A stretch of DNA of 64,000 bases from Amylostereum areolatum (taxonomy: Eukaryota; Basidiomycota; Agaricomycetes; Russulales; Stereaceae): contig SAXG01000035.1 of assembly GCA_012932865.1 (NCBI GenBank), forward strand, positions 372,001 to 436,000, in the 5' to 3' direction. Both the position numbers and the translations under genes were made by a program. A model generated the notes under the pieces. That model had not been told where the DNA came from. It ran no database searches and worked only from the letters and a program-made list of their open reading frames with translations. This document shows, piece after piece, positions 1-11,800 of the stretch (positions within the stretch are counted from its first letter, which is position 1; each line of letters begins with the position of its first letter).

Positions 1-1898
1 CCTTGTCCGCAAGGTCACAAGACATAGTAGAAAACAGCCTATCCAGCCCAAGCTCGCGCTGGCCACAGCGAAAACAAAATGAAGATCCAAGACGCTCGAG
101 AGCATGAAAGCGAGAAGCTACACTGTGAATGATGGCAGACTTTCCGGCACCAGCACCGCCTGTAAGGAGACATACACGAGGGGCATCCTCTGAGTTAATC
201 CAGTTTGATATTTCGTCGAGAATACCCGTGCGTGTGCCAGGGAAGCAGCCTTTCTCAGGATCGTAATGTGCTCCCGCCGCATATGGCATCTCACACAAGA
301 GTGAGCGTTGACCTGGAGACTTGTTGAGTATATTAGCGAACACAGAAGGTGAGACATACTGATATCCTGAACCACGTCTCGAGTTTCCTCCACGACACCA
401 AGAACACGCATGACCGTGATTGTGGTGCGCGTGGTCACTCGGCCGTAGAACTCGTCCTTGAGCGATGCGAGCTTGGTTGTGTATCCCTGGACTTCCGAGC
501 GCGCGGACGAGAATATATGTTTGAGTGTGCGATGTGCTGAGCGAGAGTGTGAATGTTTTGATGGCTACTGGTAGGCGGAACACATACCGAATCCCTTGGC
601 CTTTGCATATTCCGCAATAAAATAAGCACACTCCGTGACCTGCTGTGCGATGCGTGCGAGAACCTTGGTCTTTCCCAGGTCTACTTGTTCCCGCTGAACA
701 TCCCAAGTGATGTCCAAGATCGTCGTTACAGACTTGAGGAGGTCGAGGACGCTGCCGTCGAGCTCACTTTGTCCTTGGATGACCTATCCTGAAACTCAGA
801 CCACGGCCGTCACACTGCAAGACATCGCGTGACGTACCTTCGGAATGGCGGACAAAATCGTCCACGCCATCTTCGCGTAGGGATGAACCTGGAAAAACAG
901 TATCAGCTATCGGCAAACGCGGAAAGGGTTCGATGCGACAAACCTCAGCAATCTTGTCGACAACCTCGGTGAATATCCCGATCTTAGAGACGACATCGGA
1001 CAGCATCGATGACCATGTGTCATTGGCCCGGTTCACATCATCGATGCCGAACTCCGTAACCTGCCAGCGAGTGGTATCCGAGAGCGTATGCATCCCGGCC
1101 GACGACTTATTCGCATCGGCCAGAGCTGCTTGGGCTTTCTTTACTGGGTCTTCAGCTGGCGTATCGTGTACTGGTGCATCTGGTGTCGAGATGTCGTGCG
1201 TCGAGGCGACCTGCATCCGACCGCCCACCGCTGCATCGGCATTGATTTCGAATATGAGTTTGGCAAAGGAGGACGATCCGTTCAGCTGGTACAAGAGCGC
1301 GGGGGATGCTGGGGACGACGTCGGGGCGGGCGCTAGACTAAAAAGGACGAATGAAGACGCACTGCTGCTCCAGGATTCGTGGAGGAGGGACGAAAGCGTA
1401 GCTTCGACCCGGCCGAGAGACTCGTTGCTTTTGCGATGGCAAGCGAAGACCTCTAGCTTGACGGCGGCCGAGAGCGCAACTTGGGGACTTGCGATCGCGC
1501 GCGGCTGTTGTCAGCAGAGAAGATGAAGCACGGATACGAATGGTACGCACAAAGACAGGTCCTTCCCCCATGCCACCGTTCCCGACGTCGCCTTCGCATC
1601 GCGAGTCCGCTCAGTCCTATCCCCCACCGTGACAGCCACAAACACCTTCCTCCGGCGCAACCATGTCTTCTTCATAGCCGGTAAGTCGATGACGGTGGAC
1701 ACTGAAAGAGCACTGTGAGCATATCGTATCGGGTAGGAAGAGAGGGGATTCAACGTGCCTTTGATGTTTGCATTGACGAGAGCGCCACCGCCCTCCTGAG
1801 GACCGGAGGGTATAGTAGAATCACTGCAAGACACGCATCAGCACAGACCCATCGCATAGAAGCCTCGAAGAAACGCACGGAGCACCCGAAGAATCCAT
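1..1898 (-). CDS. C2-NACHT STAND protein, 5' part (runs off the left edge)
   Basis: Partial gene, read on the minus strand from ATG at 1898-1896. Spliced reading gives MDSSGAP, then a C2-like segment (VIDLPAMKKTWLRRRKVFVAV... and AAVKLEVFACHRKSNESLGR), then a helical linker containing DKIAEVHPYAKMAWTILSAI, and finally the start of a NACHT NTPase with Walker A GGAGAGKSAI at about minus 168-140. Introns are visible near 1850, 1545, 920, 815, 560 and 340. The order C2 - linker with HPYAK-W-LSA - NACHT is characteristic of the basidiomycete NLR-like (nwd2-type) NTPases thought to act in signalling or heterokaryon recognition. The C-terminal sensor repeats (WD40, ANK or TPR) would lie beyond base 1. 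The family call is firm; the exact start and first two exons are inferred. Confidence 0.82.
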
Positions 1899-4800
1899 TG
1901 GGATGTGCTTTTGCTTTTGTTTGGGAGACGGTAGATGGTTTGAGGTTTGCTTGAGTGATATCGAGGTCGTGGTAAGCAGCAAAGGCGAGGAGCCTCGAGA
2001 CACGCGCGCAGGGCACGGACCCTAACCACCACCTTCCTCTCTTTCTTTCCAAGGACCCGCGCTCTTCCTCGTCATTCATCTCTATCAATGTCAGTCGCCA
2101 TTGCGCGATGTATTTATTACAGTCCCCGCCGTCTTCTCGTCTTATGGCTGTTCTCGACAAGACCGGACGAAGTAGACTGTGCGTGGGGCGAATGGAGGGA
2201 GTTGGTCGATGGCCGTTCTATCGGTACGTTTCATTCTACGCTATACTCTCTATCACCTTACCCGTCCCAGGCGACGTCGAATCTTGACAATGCATGTTCA
2301 GGTGTCGGTTACTATCAGCGCGCAACCCTTCCCTGCATTCCAATCCTCACGCGTCTCAAGCCCAATATTTTCTCCAAGTCCATCCCACTCTGCCTTCTCT
2401 ACCGTGGATCTCCCAGCCAGCACGGAGCGCGGAATCGCGACCCCTTCTTCGCAAGCCACCGCTCACCTTCGACCACGGCTGGAGTCCTCTTGGCTGTGGG
2501 AATAATAGCGCCCAAGTTGAATGCGCGCTCTCTTGGATCGCAGGTGCGATATGCTCCTCACTCACGCATTCGTACTGACGCCTTTATTCATAGTTCGTTC
2601 TCCATAAATCTCCACGACGACGAGCCCGCGTGCGGTGAAATGCGGAGCCATTGACGTGGCATGCGACTTCGGTTTCGTTCGCTTCTGCAGTTCTACTTAT
2701 GCGCCCTCGTTAGATTCTGCGGCAGGAGATATGATTCGGGCGAGGAGGGTGTGCGGTGCGAACCCAGAGGTGCGTATACATACATCTTCGTCCTTCTCGA
2801 TACTCACGAAATCCAATAGGAATGACGCCGCATCTCACGCGGCGCGAGACGACGGGATGGCACGCGTCAAGAGGAGTCCGTCCACCTCAGAATGCCGCTG
2901 AATGCTCTTGGAGCTCCGAGCACTGACCGAGGTGTGCTTTCGGGGTGTTTTCGTTTCGGTCGGGCGCTCGCTGACGCGGCATCGCTCATCCACGTAGCCA
3001 CGACCTTACGACTCTTCGCGCCGTCTCTCCTTCTAAAACTCAAGCTGGCGTCCTGTTTCTGATTTCCTGGGAGTTTTTCGTTCCTAATCGATGACACCGG
3101 CGGGTCGGATGATCCATTCTCGTTGACGAGTCGGTGCATCTGCGAGAGTTGGGTTACTTGGGCACATGGCGGTTGCGGGTACGTTCTGTTCCCCATCTCG
3201 CGTTTGCATAGACTCACATTCTCTGCAGATCAATGACGATCTTCCGGCTCTAATCCAGACCCTGCCGTAGGGCAACGTCTGCCGCACGGTTGAGACCAAG
3301 GCAGGGAACTCAAGGCAAAGTTGACGATCGCGGCTATGGAACTGAATCCTCCAGGTGTGTTTTCCCCATTTTCTAGTTACGCTACTCCCTGACGGTGGGG
3401 CCGTTCACGCAGACTCCCCTTCCCTCATCTCCTCCCTCCGAAGCCATCGCAATGTCTCTTTGACATAGGGTTGACCACAATTAGTAGGCGTGGACCTTGG
3501 AAGGGGCGACCTTCGATCGAGGCTAGGTAAGGGATGCTCTTCTACTATCTTTCTCCGGCGTCCTGACGTCTGGAATCCAGTCCTCCTTCGCAAGCTTGAA
3601 GGCTCGTGGACTCACACCCGGATCGATAACCTGACGCTCCGCAGTGGGTGCGTGGAGGGTTCGACCCCCTCCGGAGTGATTTCTATCCAATCGTCGCGTG
3701 TATATACGAACGCAAAGGTGTGTCGTTCTTCGTTCTCTTCCTTTGTACCCGCCGAGCTTACAAATACCTTCTTGGGAGCACATGAACCTGCCAACTTGGA
3801 CGAAAGAGGAGGCACGACGGTCGTTAGCCCGCTCATCAACGGCGCGCGCTGTACCCCGCCATCTTCGGCGTAGACACCATCCGTCTCGGTGAGCGTTGGG
3901 CTGGTCGTGAACGTGCCTCTCACCGGAGTTCGTTTGACGAACGCATACAGGCAACACGTCTTGAGGAACCTCGAGCCGTGAGCGCTGAGCAGGCTAGCCG
4001 CGGCAGTATATTCAAGTCGTGGCTAGGAACAATGAATCTACAGTAACCACGGCCCACGCACAACCAGCCCACACTCCGTGCACGTACACAATCAGCAACC
4101 AATGCGAGAACATCTGCCTCCCGCTCGCGCTAGATCGAAACCGAGTGTGGCGGGCACGCAGCGAAGGCGGTGATCTGGAGGGGAAGGATGGTACCGATGA
4201 TCTTGCGGTGGGCTCTCGTGCAGCTGGAGCGGTGGACGTGAAGAGTTGTATGGAGGGGAAAAAGGGAGGGAAGTGAGCGGAGGAATGGGAGACGACAGCG
4301 AAGGCGGTGTAGGCACCCATCGACGACACTACATCCAACATATTCAATCTGACCGCTCTCGCCGTATCCTCACCCTTGCTTGGCCCTCATCCTCCCGATG
4401 TCTACCCATACTTTCTCAGACCCACGCTCACCCACCTCCTGTCGCCGGCCTTACTCCGACGTTCAATCTCGCCTCGACGACACTCCGATGTTTGGTGGAA
4501 AGCGCGGGCCTGATGCTCGTCGCGAACGTCGGAAATGGACGACTTGGATCATGGCAGGAGCATGGGTTCGAGGTGTTGGCTGATACTTCACTATGAGGGC
4601 TGCGGGCAGCTGCGGGGGGGAAGAGGGATGTATCGATTCCATACGGACGGAAAGCCTTCGGCTCGGGGTTGGATAAATTGCATGCAATGTTCCGCGATAA
4701 CTCGTTCTTATTGTCCACGCCGTACTCTAGGTACCATTGTAGAAGCAGGATGTCAGAAGATTTGAATCGAGGCGTTCGAACGACGAAGGTGGGGGATGCA

Positions 4801-4920
4801 TACGAGGCCTGCCCGGCAAACGCCGTTCATGGCATCATCCCACTTTGCTTTCAGCCTCTTTCCGCAACCTACGTTATTCGTCCAAGTTCTCCTCCAAGGA
4901 CCTCCATGAAACACCAGAAC
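1899..4920. other. intergenic, no recognisable gene
   Basis: About 3 kb with only short, overlapping, unrelated frames. No domain or convincing splice chain was found on either strand. It holds the first copy of the 45-nt minihelix-like element (3635-3679). It may include 5' regulatory DNA of the C2-NACHT gene and of the downstream F-box gene. Confidence 0.5.
3635..3679 (+). ncRNA. tRNA-minihelix-like element, copy 1
   Basis: 45-nt element. CGCTCCG (3635-3641) pairs with CGGAGTG (3672-3678). GAGGG (3655-3659) and CCCTC (3667-3671) close the 7-nt loop TTCGACC, the exact form of a tRNA T-arm. A discriminator-like A follows. A 13-nt connector (CAGTGGGTGCGTG) replaces the D and anticodon arms. 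A second copy at 25268-25312 keeps the pairing with a compensatory C-G to T-A change. I could not extend it to a full tRNA. It could be a tRNA-derived remnant, a SINE-like relic or a structured RNA. Confidence 0.4.
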
Positions 4921-6435
4921 ATGATATCAGTGAGTTGTTTGTTGTCGCACAATGGGCTGTAATCTGATTCACTGTCTCGTCGCCGCCAGCTACCAGTCGA
5001 GCTCCAGATCAAGATCTTCCAGCACGCCACTCACGTCCCCAACCTCCTCGACGTCCTGCCCAACCCAAGCGACCCATTTCTCCCGAAATGCCCTTCCCAA
5101 AGCCTCCACATTTTTATCCGAGCCCTCTTTCGATCTTTGCCAACCCGCCGCGCGCTCCCGCTCGTCTGTCGCGCCTTCAACGCCGTCGCCACGCCATTCC
5201 TGTACGAGTGTCTCCTCCTCAACTCCGGATCGATCCCGTCCGTCGCCTCGTCGCTCAAACCGTCCAACCTCTCCCTCGTGCGCCATCTGATTATCAATCT
5301 TCCAACGACCTTCTCCGTCTGCGCCTCGCCCGACCTCTTGGCCATCTTCACCGCCCTCCCCGGCACCGGTGTGCACACATTGTCCTTCCACACCTACTTC
5401 ACGGGCTACCCCACGATTTCCTCCGACGACTCCCTTCTCCGCGCGATGGCCCTCGCACTGGGCCCGTCCTTGCGCATGCTCGTCGTGGACACAAGCGCGA
5501 TCGTCCTGTTCAACCATCCCGTGGGCCTGGACGTCTTCACGCGGTCGCTCGTGCACCTCGAGGCGCTTATGGTGTACGTATACCCCACGCGCCGGGGACA
5601 CCGCGACGAGGCCGCTCTTATCGGCATGCAGCTCCCTGCCGCGCTTCCACGGCTTCGGTACCTCTACGTCGACCACACGGAGGTGCCCTTTCCGGCCCAT
5701 GCCGCCCCCACCCACGTCCACTTCGCGTTGAACAAGTTCGTCGCCACCGCGTTGCACCCCGCCGTCACGCATCTCTCCCTCAGGATGCTTCCCGGTGCCC
5801 TCGCACCGGACGCCACCGCCGTGTTCGACGTGTTCGCCGCCGCGTGCTCCGCCATGGCCGGCGTGGTCTCCCTCACCCTCTCCGGGACCTACGACGCCCT
5901 CGCGCGCTTCATCACCGCGTGCGCCCTGCCCCCGATCGCACACCTCTTCTTCTTCGAGGTGACCTGCAACTTGGAGCCGGAGGGCACGCGCGGGCTGCAG
6001 GCGTTCGTCGACGCGATCGCGGGGCTGCGGGAGAGGGGCAACGCGGGGCTTGTGGGTGTGACGTTTGCGGAGGACACGGCGGTGGAGGACTTGCGAAGAT
6101 GGGTTGGGAGGGGCCGGGTGAACGTGGACAGGCTTGGTGGATGCGGGTTCGCGGTCGAGGACCGGCATGGGCGGGCGTTGGTGGATGCGGTGACCTGCGC
6201 GGGGGAGACGGTGTCCGACGATTCTTCAGGTGCGTGCCGTCGCATGCGCCGTTCGACGAGCCGCCATCGCGCCATCACTGAGTTGTTCAAAAGAAGGAGA
6301 AGGAGAAGAAGACGGCGAAAGCGAGCCTACCTCGTCGGGTGCTTGTTCAGGTGCGTTTCTTTGCATATGGCAGATGCGGTAAACGAGCCGCGTTGCCGAT
6401 TGTCTGGACAGAGGAAGGAACGGATGCATTTTTGA
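4921..6435 (+). CDS. F-box protein, paralogue 1
   Basis: Exon 1 is 4921-4929 (Met-Ile-Ser). A 60-nt GT-AG intron (4930-4989) follows, then exon 2 begins LPVELQIKIFQHATHVPNLLDV, an F-box helix motif. The total is about 484 codons. The ATG at 4921 is preferred because the paralogue starts MASLPIELQ; an in-frame ATG lies at 4906. The body has the leucine-rich, LRR-like layout of basidiomycete F-box proteins, including LPTRRALPLVCRAFNAVATP just after the F-box. F-box proteins act as SCF ubiquitin-ligase substrate receptors; the target is unknown. The last ~70 codons (Arg-rich after 6230) have no counterpart in the paralogue and may be removed by a terminal intron starting GTGCGTGCC near 6229. Convergent with the paralogue at 6774-8003. 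Confidence 0.78.
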
Positions 6436-6773
6436 CGGCTGCGCCCTCGCGATTGACCGCACGCGCGTAATGCTGTACTAGGCAGGCTGTAGGTGGCTCG
6501 TCCTTGGGAAAAAGCACTGCGCATCAACCACTGAATTCTCATATGTATGTACATGTTCTGCATGTACCATGGTCCACGAAGAAATTTGTGCGAGGCGACG
6601 CCGCAATATCACTTCGACTCGGGGTAGAACAGAGTGCGAGGAGGGGCTGATCGGCGGGGAGGGGATGAAGACGCGTCTGCGAGTCCTGACGGACACCGAG
6701 GCACTGGATGAGGACGGTCGCGGAGGCCCAAGGCGACGCCCACAGGCCTAAATATCATCGTCAAACCCGCGCA
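6436..6773. other. intergenic between convergent F-box genes
   Basis: About 340 bp between two 3' ends. No gene or notable repeat seen; presumably contains both polyadenylation regions. Confidence 0.5.
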
Positions 6774-8003
6774 TCAACTGACGACGTCCGTCCTCCCTGC
6801 ACGAACGGCGTCGAACAGCCCGACGCCGCGCTCATCCACCAGCTCGACGCCGCCCTCGTCCAACCTCCCCAACCCCGCCCTTCCTTCCCTCCAAAAATCG
6901 ATCAGCCACGCCCGAAACGCGCCATCCAACACATTCACCGCGTGCACGCCGTGCGTCCGCCCCTCCATGAGCGCCCCGACCCACGCGTGCACCTCGCGCA
7001 CCACGTTCTGCGTCCGGAGCTCCCAGTCGTCCGCGTGCGCGCTCATGTGCAGCGGATCGATGTCGGCAAAAGCGAGGCGGGCGGGGCCCGGGGTGGGAAG
7101 GGGCCAAAGGGCGAGGAAGCGGGTGATGTCGGGGAGGAGGCCGGAGAGGGTGAGGTTAAGGAGGTTGGGGGCTTTATCGGCAAGAGGAGCGTATATGTCG
7201 AGGGTGGCGTTCTTGGGAAGGAAGAGAGCGAGATGGGTGAGGGATGGGGATAGGATGGAGGGGAGTATGGTGGCTGTGGGTAAACGGACGTGTGTTGGGG
7301 TGGTATCGGGTGGAAGATCGAAGGGTGTGTCGCCGATGCTTAGGTATCGGAGGCGGGGGAGAGAGGCGGGGAGCGAGACGTGGTCGATCAAAACGTATGA
7401 TTCGGACGCGATGAGGGTTTCCAGACCGGTGAGGGAAGATGTGAACGTGGACAGGGCGTCGACGAGGAAGAGGAATCTGGCCCAGCCGCGCAAGTCGAGC
7501 TTACGCAGAGTGGGACCGAGGGACGCCGCCATGGCGCGTGCGGAGGCCGAATCGAGGAAGGCGTCGAGGACCTGTGCGGATTGATGTGGCCATGTCCCGC
7601 GAATGGAGAGGATGTGGACATTGTGGAGGGCGGAAAAGACGTGAGCGTGATCGCGGTCGAGGGGAGTGCGGATGCGAATGTGCAGGAAGAAGTCGACGAT
7701 TACATGGCGGACCGAAGCGGCATGCGACGGGCTCAGCGACGCCCGGAGGCGCGGTGTGGACTCGTAATCTAGGATGAGACATGCGTAGAGGATGGGGGTG
7801 GCTATCGCATTGATCGTGCGGGAGACGAGAGAGAGCGCGCGACGGGTGGGGAGAGATTGGCGGAGACGTCGGATGAGGGTGTCGAGTGTGTCGTCGTCGG
7901 GGAAGAACGGGTCTTCTGGGCTGGGACATACGTCGAGGAGGCCAGGGACGTGCGTGGCGAGCTCGATGATATCGATTTGAAGTTCTATCGGGAGCGAGGC
8001 CAT
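6774..8003 (-). CDS. F-box protein, paralogue 2
   Basis: Single exon of 409 codons, read on the minus strand from ATG 8003-8001 (MASLPIELQIDIIELATHV...). A longer open frame extends upstream, but this Met precedes the F-box as in paralogue 1. N-terminal F-box (about residues 2-45), then LPTRRALSLVSRTINAIATP and LRR-like leucine-rich sequence. The C-terminus ends soon after the family motif around VDERGVGLFDAVR. It is clearly homologous to 4921-6435 and to the broken copy at 13902-15202 and has no visible lesion, so it is probably the intact member of the trio. Likely role is substrate recruitment for SCF ubiquitin ligase; the partner is unknown. Confidence 0.82.
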   Translation of the reverse strand: MASLPIELQIDIIELATHVPGLLDVCPSPEDPFFPDDDTLDTLIRRLRQSLPTRRALSLVSRTINAIATPILYACLILDYESTPRLRASLSPSHAASVRHVIVDFFLHIRIRTPLDRDHAHVFSALHNVHILSIRGTWPHQSAQVLDAFLDSASARAMAASLGPTLRKLDLRGWARFLFLVDALSTFTSSLTGLETLIASESYVLIDHVSLPASLPRLRYLSIGDTPFDLPPDTTPTHVRLPTATILPSILSPSLTHLALFLPKNATLDIYAPLADKAPNLLNLTLSGLLPDITRFLALWPLPTPGPARLAFADIDPLHMSAHADDWELRTQNVVREVHAWVGALMEGRTHGVHAVNVLDGAFRAWLIDFWREGRAGLGRLDEGGVELVDERGVGLFDAVRAGRTDVVS

Positions 8004-8410
8004 CGTTCGCCTCGTCGGTGGTGGACGTTGAAAAGCTTGTCGATAATATTGAAGACATTGAAGTGGACAAAACAAATGATCTAACATCGAATTCCCAACC
8101 TCGATTTCGTGACTTCGTCAAATAATAGATGAACAATCCATAAGTATAGTGCATCGAGGGGCCGGGCTCTTGAATACCCTTTCTGTTGAACCGTGTACTG
8201 TATCGTCAAGGTCCATATGAGGACTCCGTCCATGAGATCTTGAGATCTGAGAGTAGGAGAGTGCTGAGGTCGAGGAAGCTGAGGACCGCCGGAGGTAGTT
8301 ACGTAAGTACTGCCGGCACGCCACGAGCGTCAGTGCACTGGCAAGTTGAACTTGAACTTGCTCAGCTCGTCCCCCTTTGTCCCCCCCGTGAACGGCTGTT
8401 ATTCTTAGAT
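8004..8410. promoter_or_regulatory. shared upstream region of divergent genes
   Basis: About 400 bp separating the start of the minus-strand F-box gene (8003) from the plus-strand MYND-family gene (8411). No coding signal is convincing; by position it serves as a bidirectional promoter. No clear TATA element was identified. Confidence 0.4.
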
Positions 8411-9809
8411 ATGTCTTCCCGAACATCACAAACACTCCCATTCACCTTCAACCATGCACAGGCGATCAGAAATGCCGGCAAGCTTCCCTCAACGTTGATG
8501 GACTGGTCCTTCATTTGCTTCTCTGATTCCGTCATCCGTCTCGATGTGTTGTGCAAGAAAATACTCTCTGTTCCTTCCCGTTCAACTGTCGCGAGAAGGA
8601 TGTTCTCCAAAAAGGGGAGCTTCTGAGTCTTGTAGATTTCCTCGGGAGCTTTATCAGTGCACTCGTCGAATCGCCGGTGTGGCCGCCAAAGGATGTCACT
8701 GATGGAGGCAAAATTTGGCCCAAGTTTACCCTAGTGGTACACGGTTACTGCGACATCCTAGCCACGCGGATGGTCGACGCTGTCGGAGATCCTCCGGTGA
8801 GCGTTATGTGCATCTCCTTCTCCAGTAACACGACCCTGATACGCGCTTGTGGAGGAACTCTTTTACAAAATGCTCGTTGGGATGGAAAAGATTTTGTACG
8901 GGGTCAGGGCATCTGAAGCCACTATTTCGCACAGCATTGTCGCCAACCTCGTTTCTCATATGCCAGTCATGTGGGATGCGATATGGGATAACCGCAACCT
9001 GATCAATGTCACCGATCCTCAGTCTCCGTTGGTTTGGGCTCTCTCCAAAGTGTTGATGCACTACCCGCATATTTGCGAGATAGGTTATGTATTGTGTCTG
9101 TTACATCTGCATCTCTGACAACTTGCTGATGTATCAAAACTCGCAGGAGGTGTCTGCCTCCATGGAGGAGTTCACGCGTTGAGCACGTTGCATTTGTGTG
9201 CTGGTGCCACGGCCCCTCCGACCACGATATGATGGCGCAATCCGTCTCTTTGCAACTGCTTGTATCTATACGCAGGACAGAACAAGCCGAACTTTTCGCC
9301 TTCTTCAAGGAACTCACGGATGAGTACGGCACCGAAGGTTACGTACGGCGACTCGCGAGAGACCTGAAAACCCCTCGCCTCATCAGCGAATCTCTCTTGA
9401 TAAATCTCGAATTTATCGGCGGGTCTACTGACATCGACACATTATATGCCGTTTCAAAAGGGCCAGAGACGATCGCTCGAGCATTGATAGCGGCGTTGAA
9501 GAGGCAATGGGAGAACGGCAATCCCGAATTTAGCTGGCATATCTGCAGCATATGTTGCATGATCATGAGGTGTGTGGCTCTGTGAACGACTCTCTTATGT
9601 TTCTAAATGAAGTGGTATCCAGATGGTTTACCAAAGGGCCAGTGATGAAGACTTTAATTGCGGATCTCGGGGTCATCTCGGACAAAGCATATGTAGTCGG
9701 CACCGTCCTGCATTTGAATACAAAGGGAAGGGCGGTAAGAGGTTTTGCTGATGAGGAGCAAGGTGAAAACAGTAAAGGCCGCCTGTCGTTCACTCGTCTC
9801 GCAAAATAG
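8411..9809 (+). CDS. MYND-family protein lacking the zinc finger, copy A
   Basis: Spliced model with start ATG 8411. Introns: 8546-8598, 8797-8854, about 9089-9183 (least certain) and 9570-9622; stop TAG 9807-9809. Family landmarks in order: LVVHGYCDILATRMVDAVGDPP, ELFYKMLVGMEKILYG, HVAFVCWCHGPS, TDEYGTEGYVRRLARDLKTPRLI and CSICCMIMRWFTKGP. These align with the other MYND-family genes in the window (for example EYGAEQFLECLYRDLDDE in copy B). The frame stops before the position where copies B and E carry the C-terminal MYND finger, so this is a naturally short or C-terminally truncated member. Molecular role unknown. Its 3' end overlaps the antisense 3' end of copy B. Confidence 0.6.
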
Positions 9810-11800
9810 ACTTTCCGATCAAGGCATTCAGAGTACTTAGACTCATCCCGTCGATCGCGAGTGGATGCGTTCTGTATCGCCCACGCCGACTTAACCGGTG
9901 CGCACTTCTCTTTATGCCCTCTCATCCAATCCCTGACCAACCCCCACCCTAAATCAGCATTAACGCGCATACAGGTCAATAAGGAATACGCACCGTCGTT
10001 GGCAAGCGCGATCGCAATAAGACACCCGTTGGCATCCCGAGCATCGCACCATACGATGCGGCGGTGTCGACAAGTGAAACGTGCATCCCTTCCAACCGCA
10101 AAATGACCGCCCGCGCTCACGGGCGGCGTCAAGGCCCAGCTCCGCGCCAAATATTTTCCATAGGTGCAGAAGACTTCGTAGATCTTCAGGCGAATTGGGC
10201 TTCGTGCGGATGGCTTTTCGTATCGTTCGCAAGACGGGATACCACAGTTTCCTCGCGTCCCGGCGCAGGACGGCATGCGTATGGTTGTCGCGACAGGAGG
10301 GAGAAGTGGCATACTCGTGGGCAAGTATAATCCAATGCTCAGCGACTTCGATGTATGTATAAGCTAGAGCAACAGGTATGCATGGGGGTGGTATGAGGAG
10401 ATGATTTAGGAATACTTACTTGCCTCCTGGAATGTATGCATGCAGCTGATGATACCACGGCAGACGAGGGAGCCAATGTTGTCGTCCAAGATGAGGGGGC
10501 GCATAGTCCGGGTGGTACGTATAGAATTTCCGTTTCAAAAAGTCCGTCTGCTGAGACGAGTGTTGACTCGGTCAACGCGTCTGGAGGGGATATCTCGCCG
10601 GATGTACTCACCACGCCATGGTCATTGCCGTCGCCCATGGAATCGCATCATCATCGGTATCCTGCAAGCTGTGTCTTGCCTGTCGCTGGAGGGCGCGGAC
10701 AACATGCCGGGTATACTTGAGATGCGCTTCCTCTGTGTTCACCCAGATATTCCGGAGCGTCATCAGGACAATAACGTGAAAGCACTCCTCGAGCGCCTTT
10801 CCGACACGCGTTTCGTCGTCCAGATCGCGGTAGAGGCATTCGAGGAACTGTTCTGCGCCATACTCACGCACGCATTCATGGCAGAATGACGACAGACGCT
10901 CTTGCATAATAAAAGGGTCTTCGTTCACTAGGATGGTGTGCATGATGACGTATAAGCTCTGTTCTTTTGTGTCCGGCGGTTGACTGAACCAGCACAGGAC
11001 AACGACGCGTACGTACGAAGTCGGTGCTTCCCCATGGTGGAATGCCTCCGCTGAAGAGACAGGAACAAGGGACCGTAGTATTTGGTTGTTTCAGTGGGGT
11101 GGCTTGAACAACAAATCCGATGTTATCGTACCAGTGAAATATGAGATTGGCGACCCCAAGAACAGTGTCCGTTAACAGCCACATGAAGCTGTATTCCCGG
11201 CCATTGTCCTCGTATGAGTAGGCGACCATGGCGCAACGGTGTTTCCACAGAGTTAACCACAGTTTTGGCGTGTTTTTCAGCAGGTCTGTCGCGTCTGGGA
11301 TCGTTTCGAGCAGGTGATAGTGGGATGAGATGGCTCGCATGCCCAGGAGGGTGTTCATGAGAATGTCCTGGACGATCACGCGTATACAATTGACATCGTA
11401 CAAGCGATTGGAAAGTAGAGGAACGTACCCAGCCCGCCTCGCAAAACAACCCGTCGTTTTCGGATACAAAATCGCAGTAGAAATGGAAGAGCGACCGTAA
11501 ACACACCGATGTCGTATCTTCGGTGGGCGATAGCTTGTCATCGAGGTCAGTGTCACCGAGGAATTTCGTAACGGATCTGTGGACACTGTTAAACTCGACG
11601 CTCTGCCAGATTTTCTCCGCGTTAGGATTGTCACTGGACCAGAGCTGTCTCCACTCGTCGTAAAGGCTCTGCAATCGGCGGACTGGGCCTGCGAATGATA
11701 GCGTTGATACGGATGCGATAAAATCGTAGCCGGAAGGAGAATCGGCGCTATTGCGCGTCGAGATCCAAGATGATGTGGAGGAATAGGAGGAGCTGCTCAT
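9563..11800 (-). CDS. MYND-type zinc-finger protein, copy B
   Basis: Minus-strand multi-exon gene, start ATG 11800-11798 (MSSSSYSSTSSWIS...). Exons encode the family N-terminal region (LQSLYDEWRQLW... HFYCDFVSE), DILMNTLLGMRAISSHYH, VVVLCWFSQPPDTKEQSLYV, then CVREYGAEQFLECLYRDLDD, NIGSLVCRGIISCMHTFQ and LRTIRKAIRTKPNSPEDL. A C-terminal MYND finger follows at about 10120-9890: CGWKGC, CSGC, YCDRAC and, after an intron, HKEKC supply the Cys/His ligands. MYND fingers bind proline-rich peptides; these basidiomycete proteins have no established function. Intron phases around 11130-11080 and 10590-10520 are uncertain. The last ~85 codons run antisense to the 3' exon of copy A and may be spliced out. 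Only apparently intact finger-bearing copy here. Confidence 0.72.

Noticed and set aside
2088..2654. 188-codon open frame on the plus strand
   Set aside because: No domain, odd composition, no supporting splice pattern or paralogue; overlaps other random frames.
3612..3923. Minus-strand frame reading EGVEPSTHPLRS, resembling annotated small proteins
   Set aside because: This peptide type is the antisense translation of the T-arm-like hairpin, not a protein family; treated as the structured element instead.
5088..6281. Long open frames on the other frame and opposite strand within the F-box gene
   Set aside because: Arg/Pro/His-rich shadows of a GC-rich coding region; the F-box frame explains the locus.
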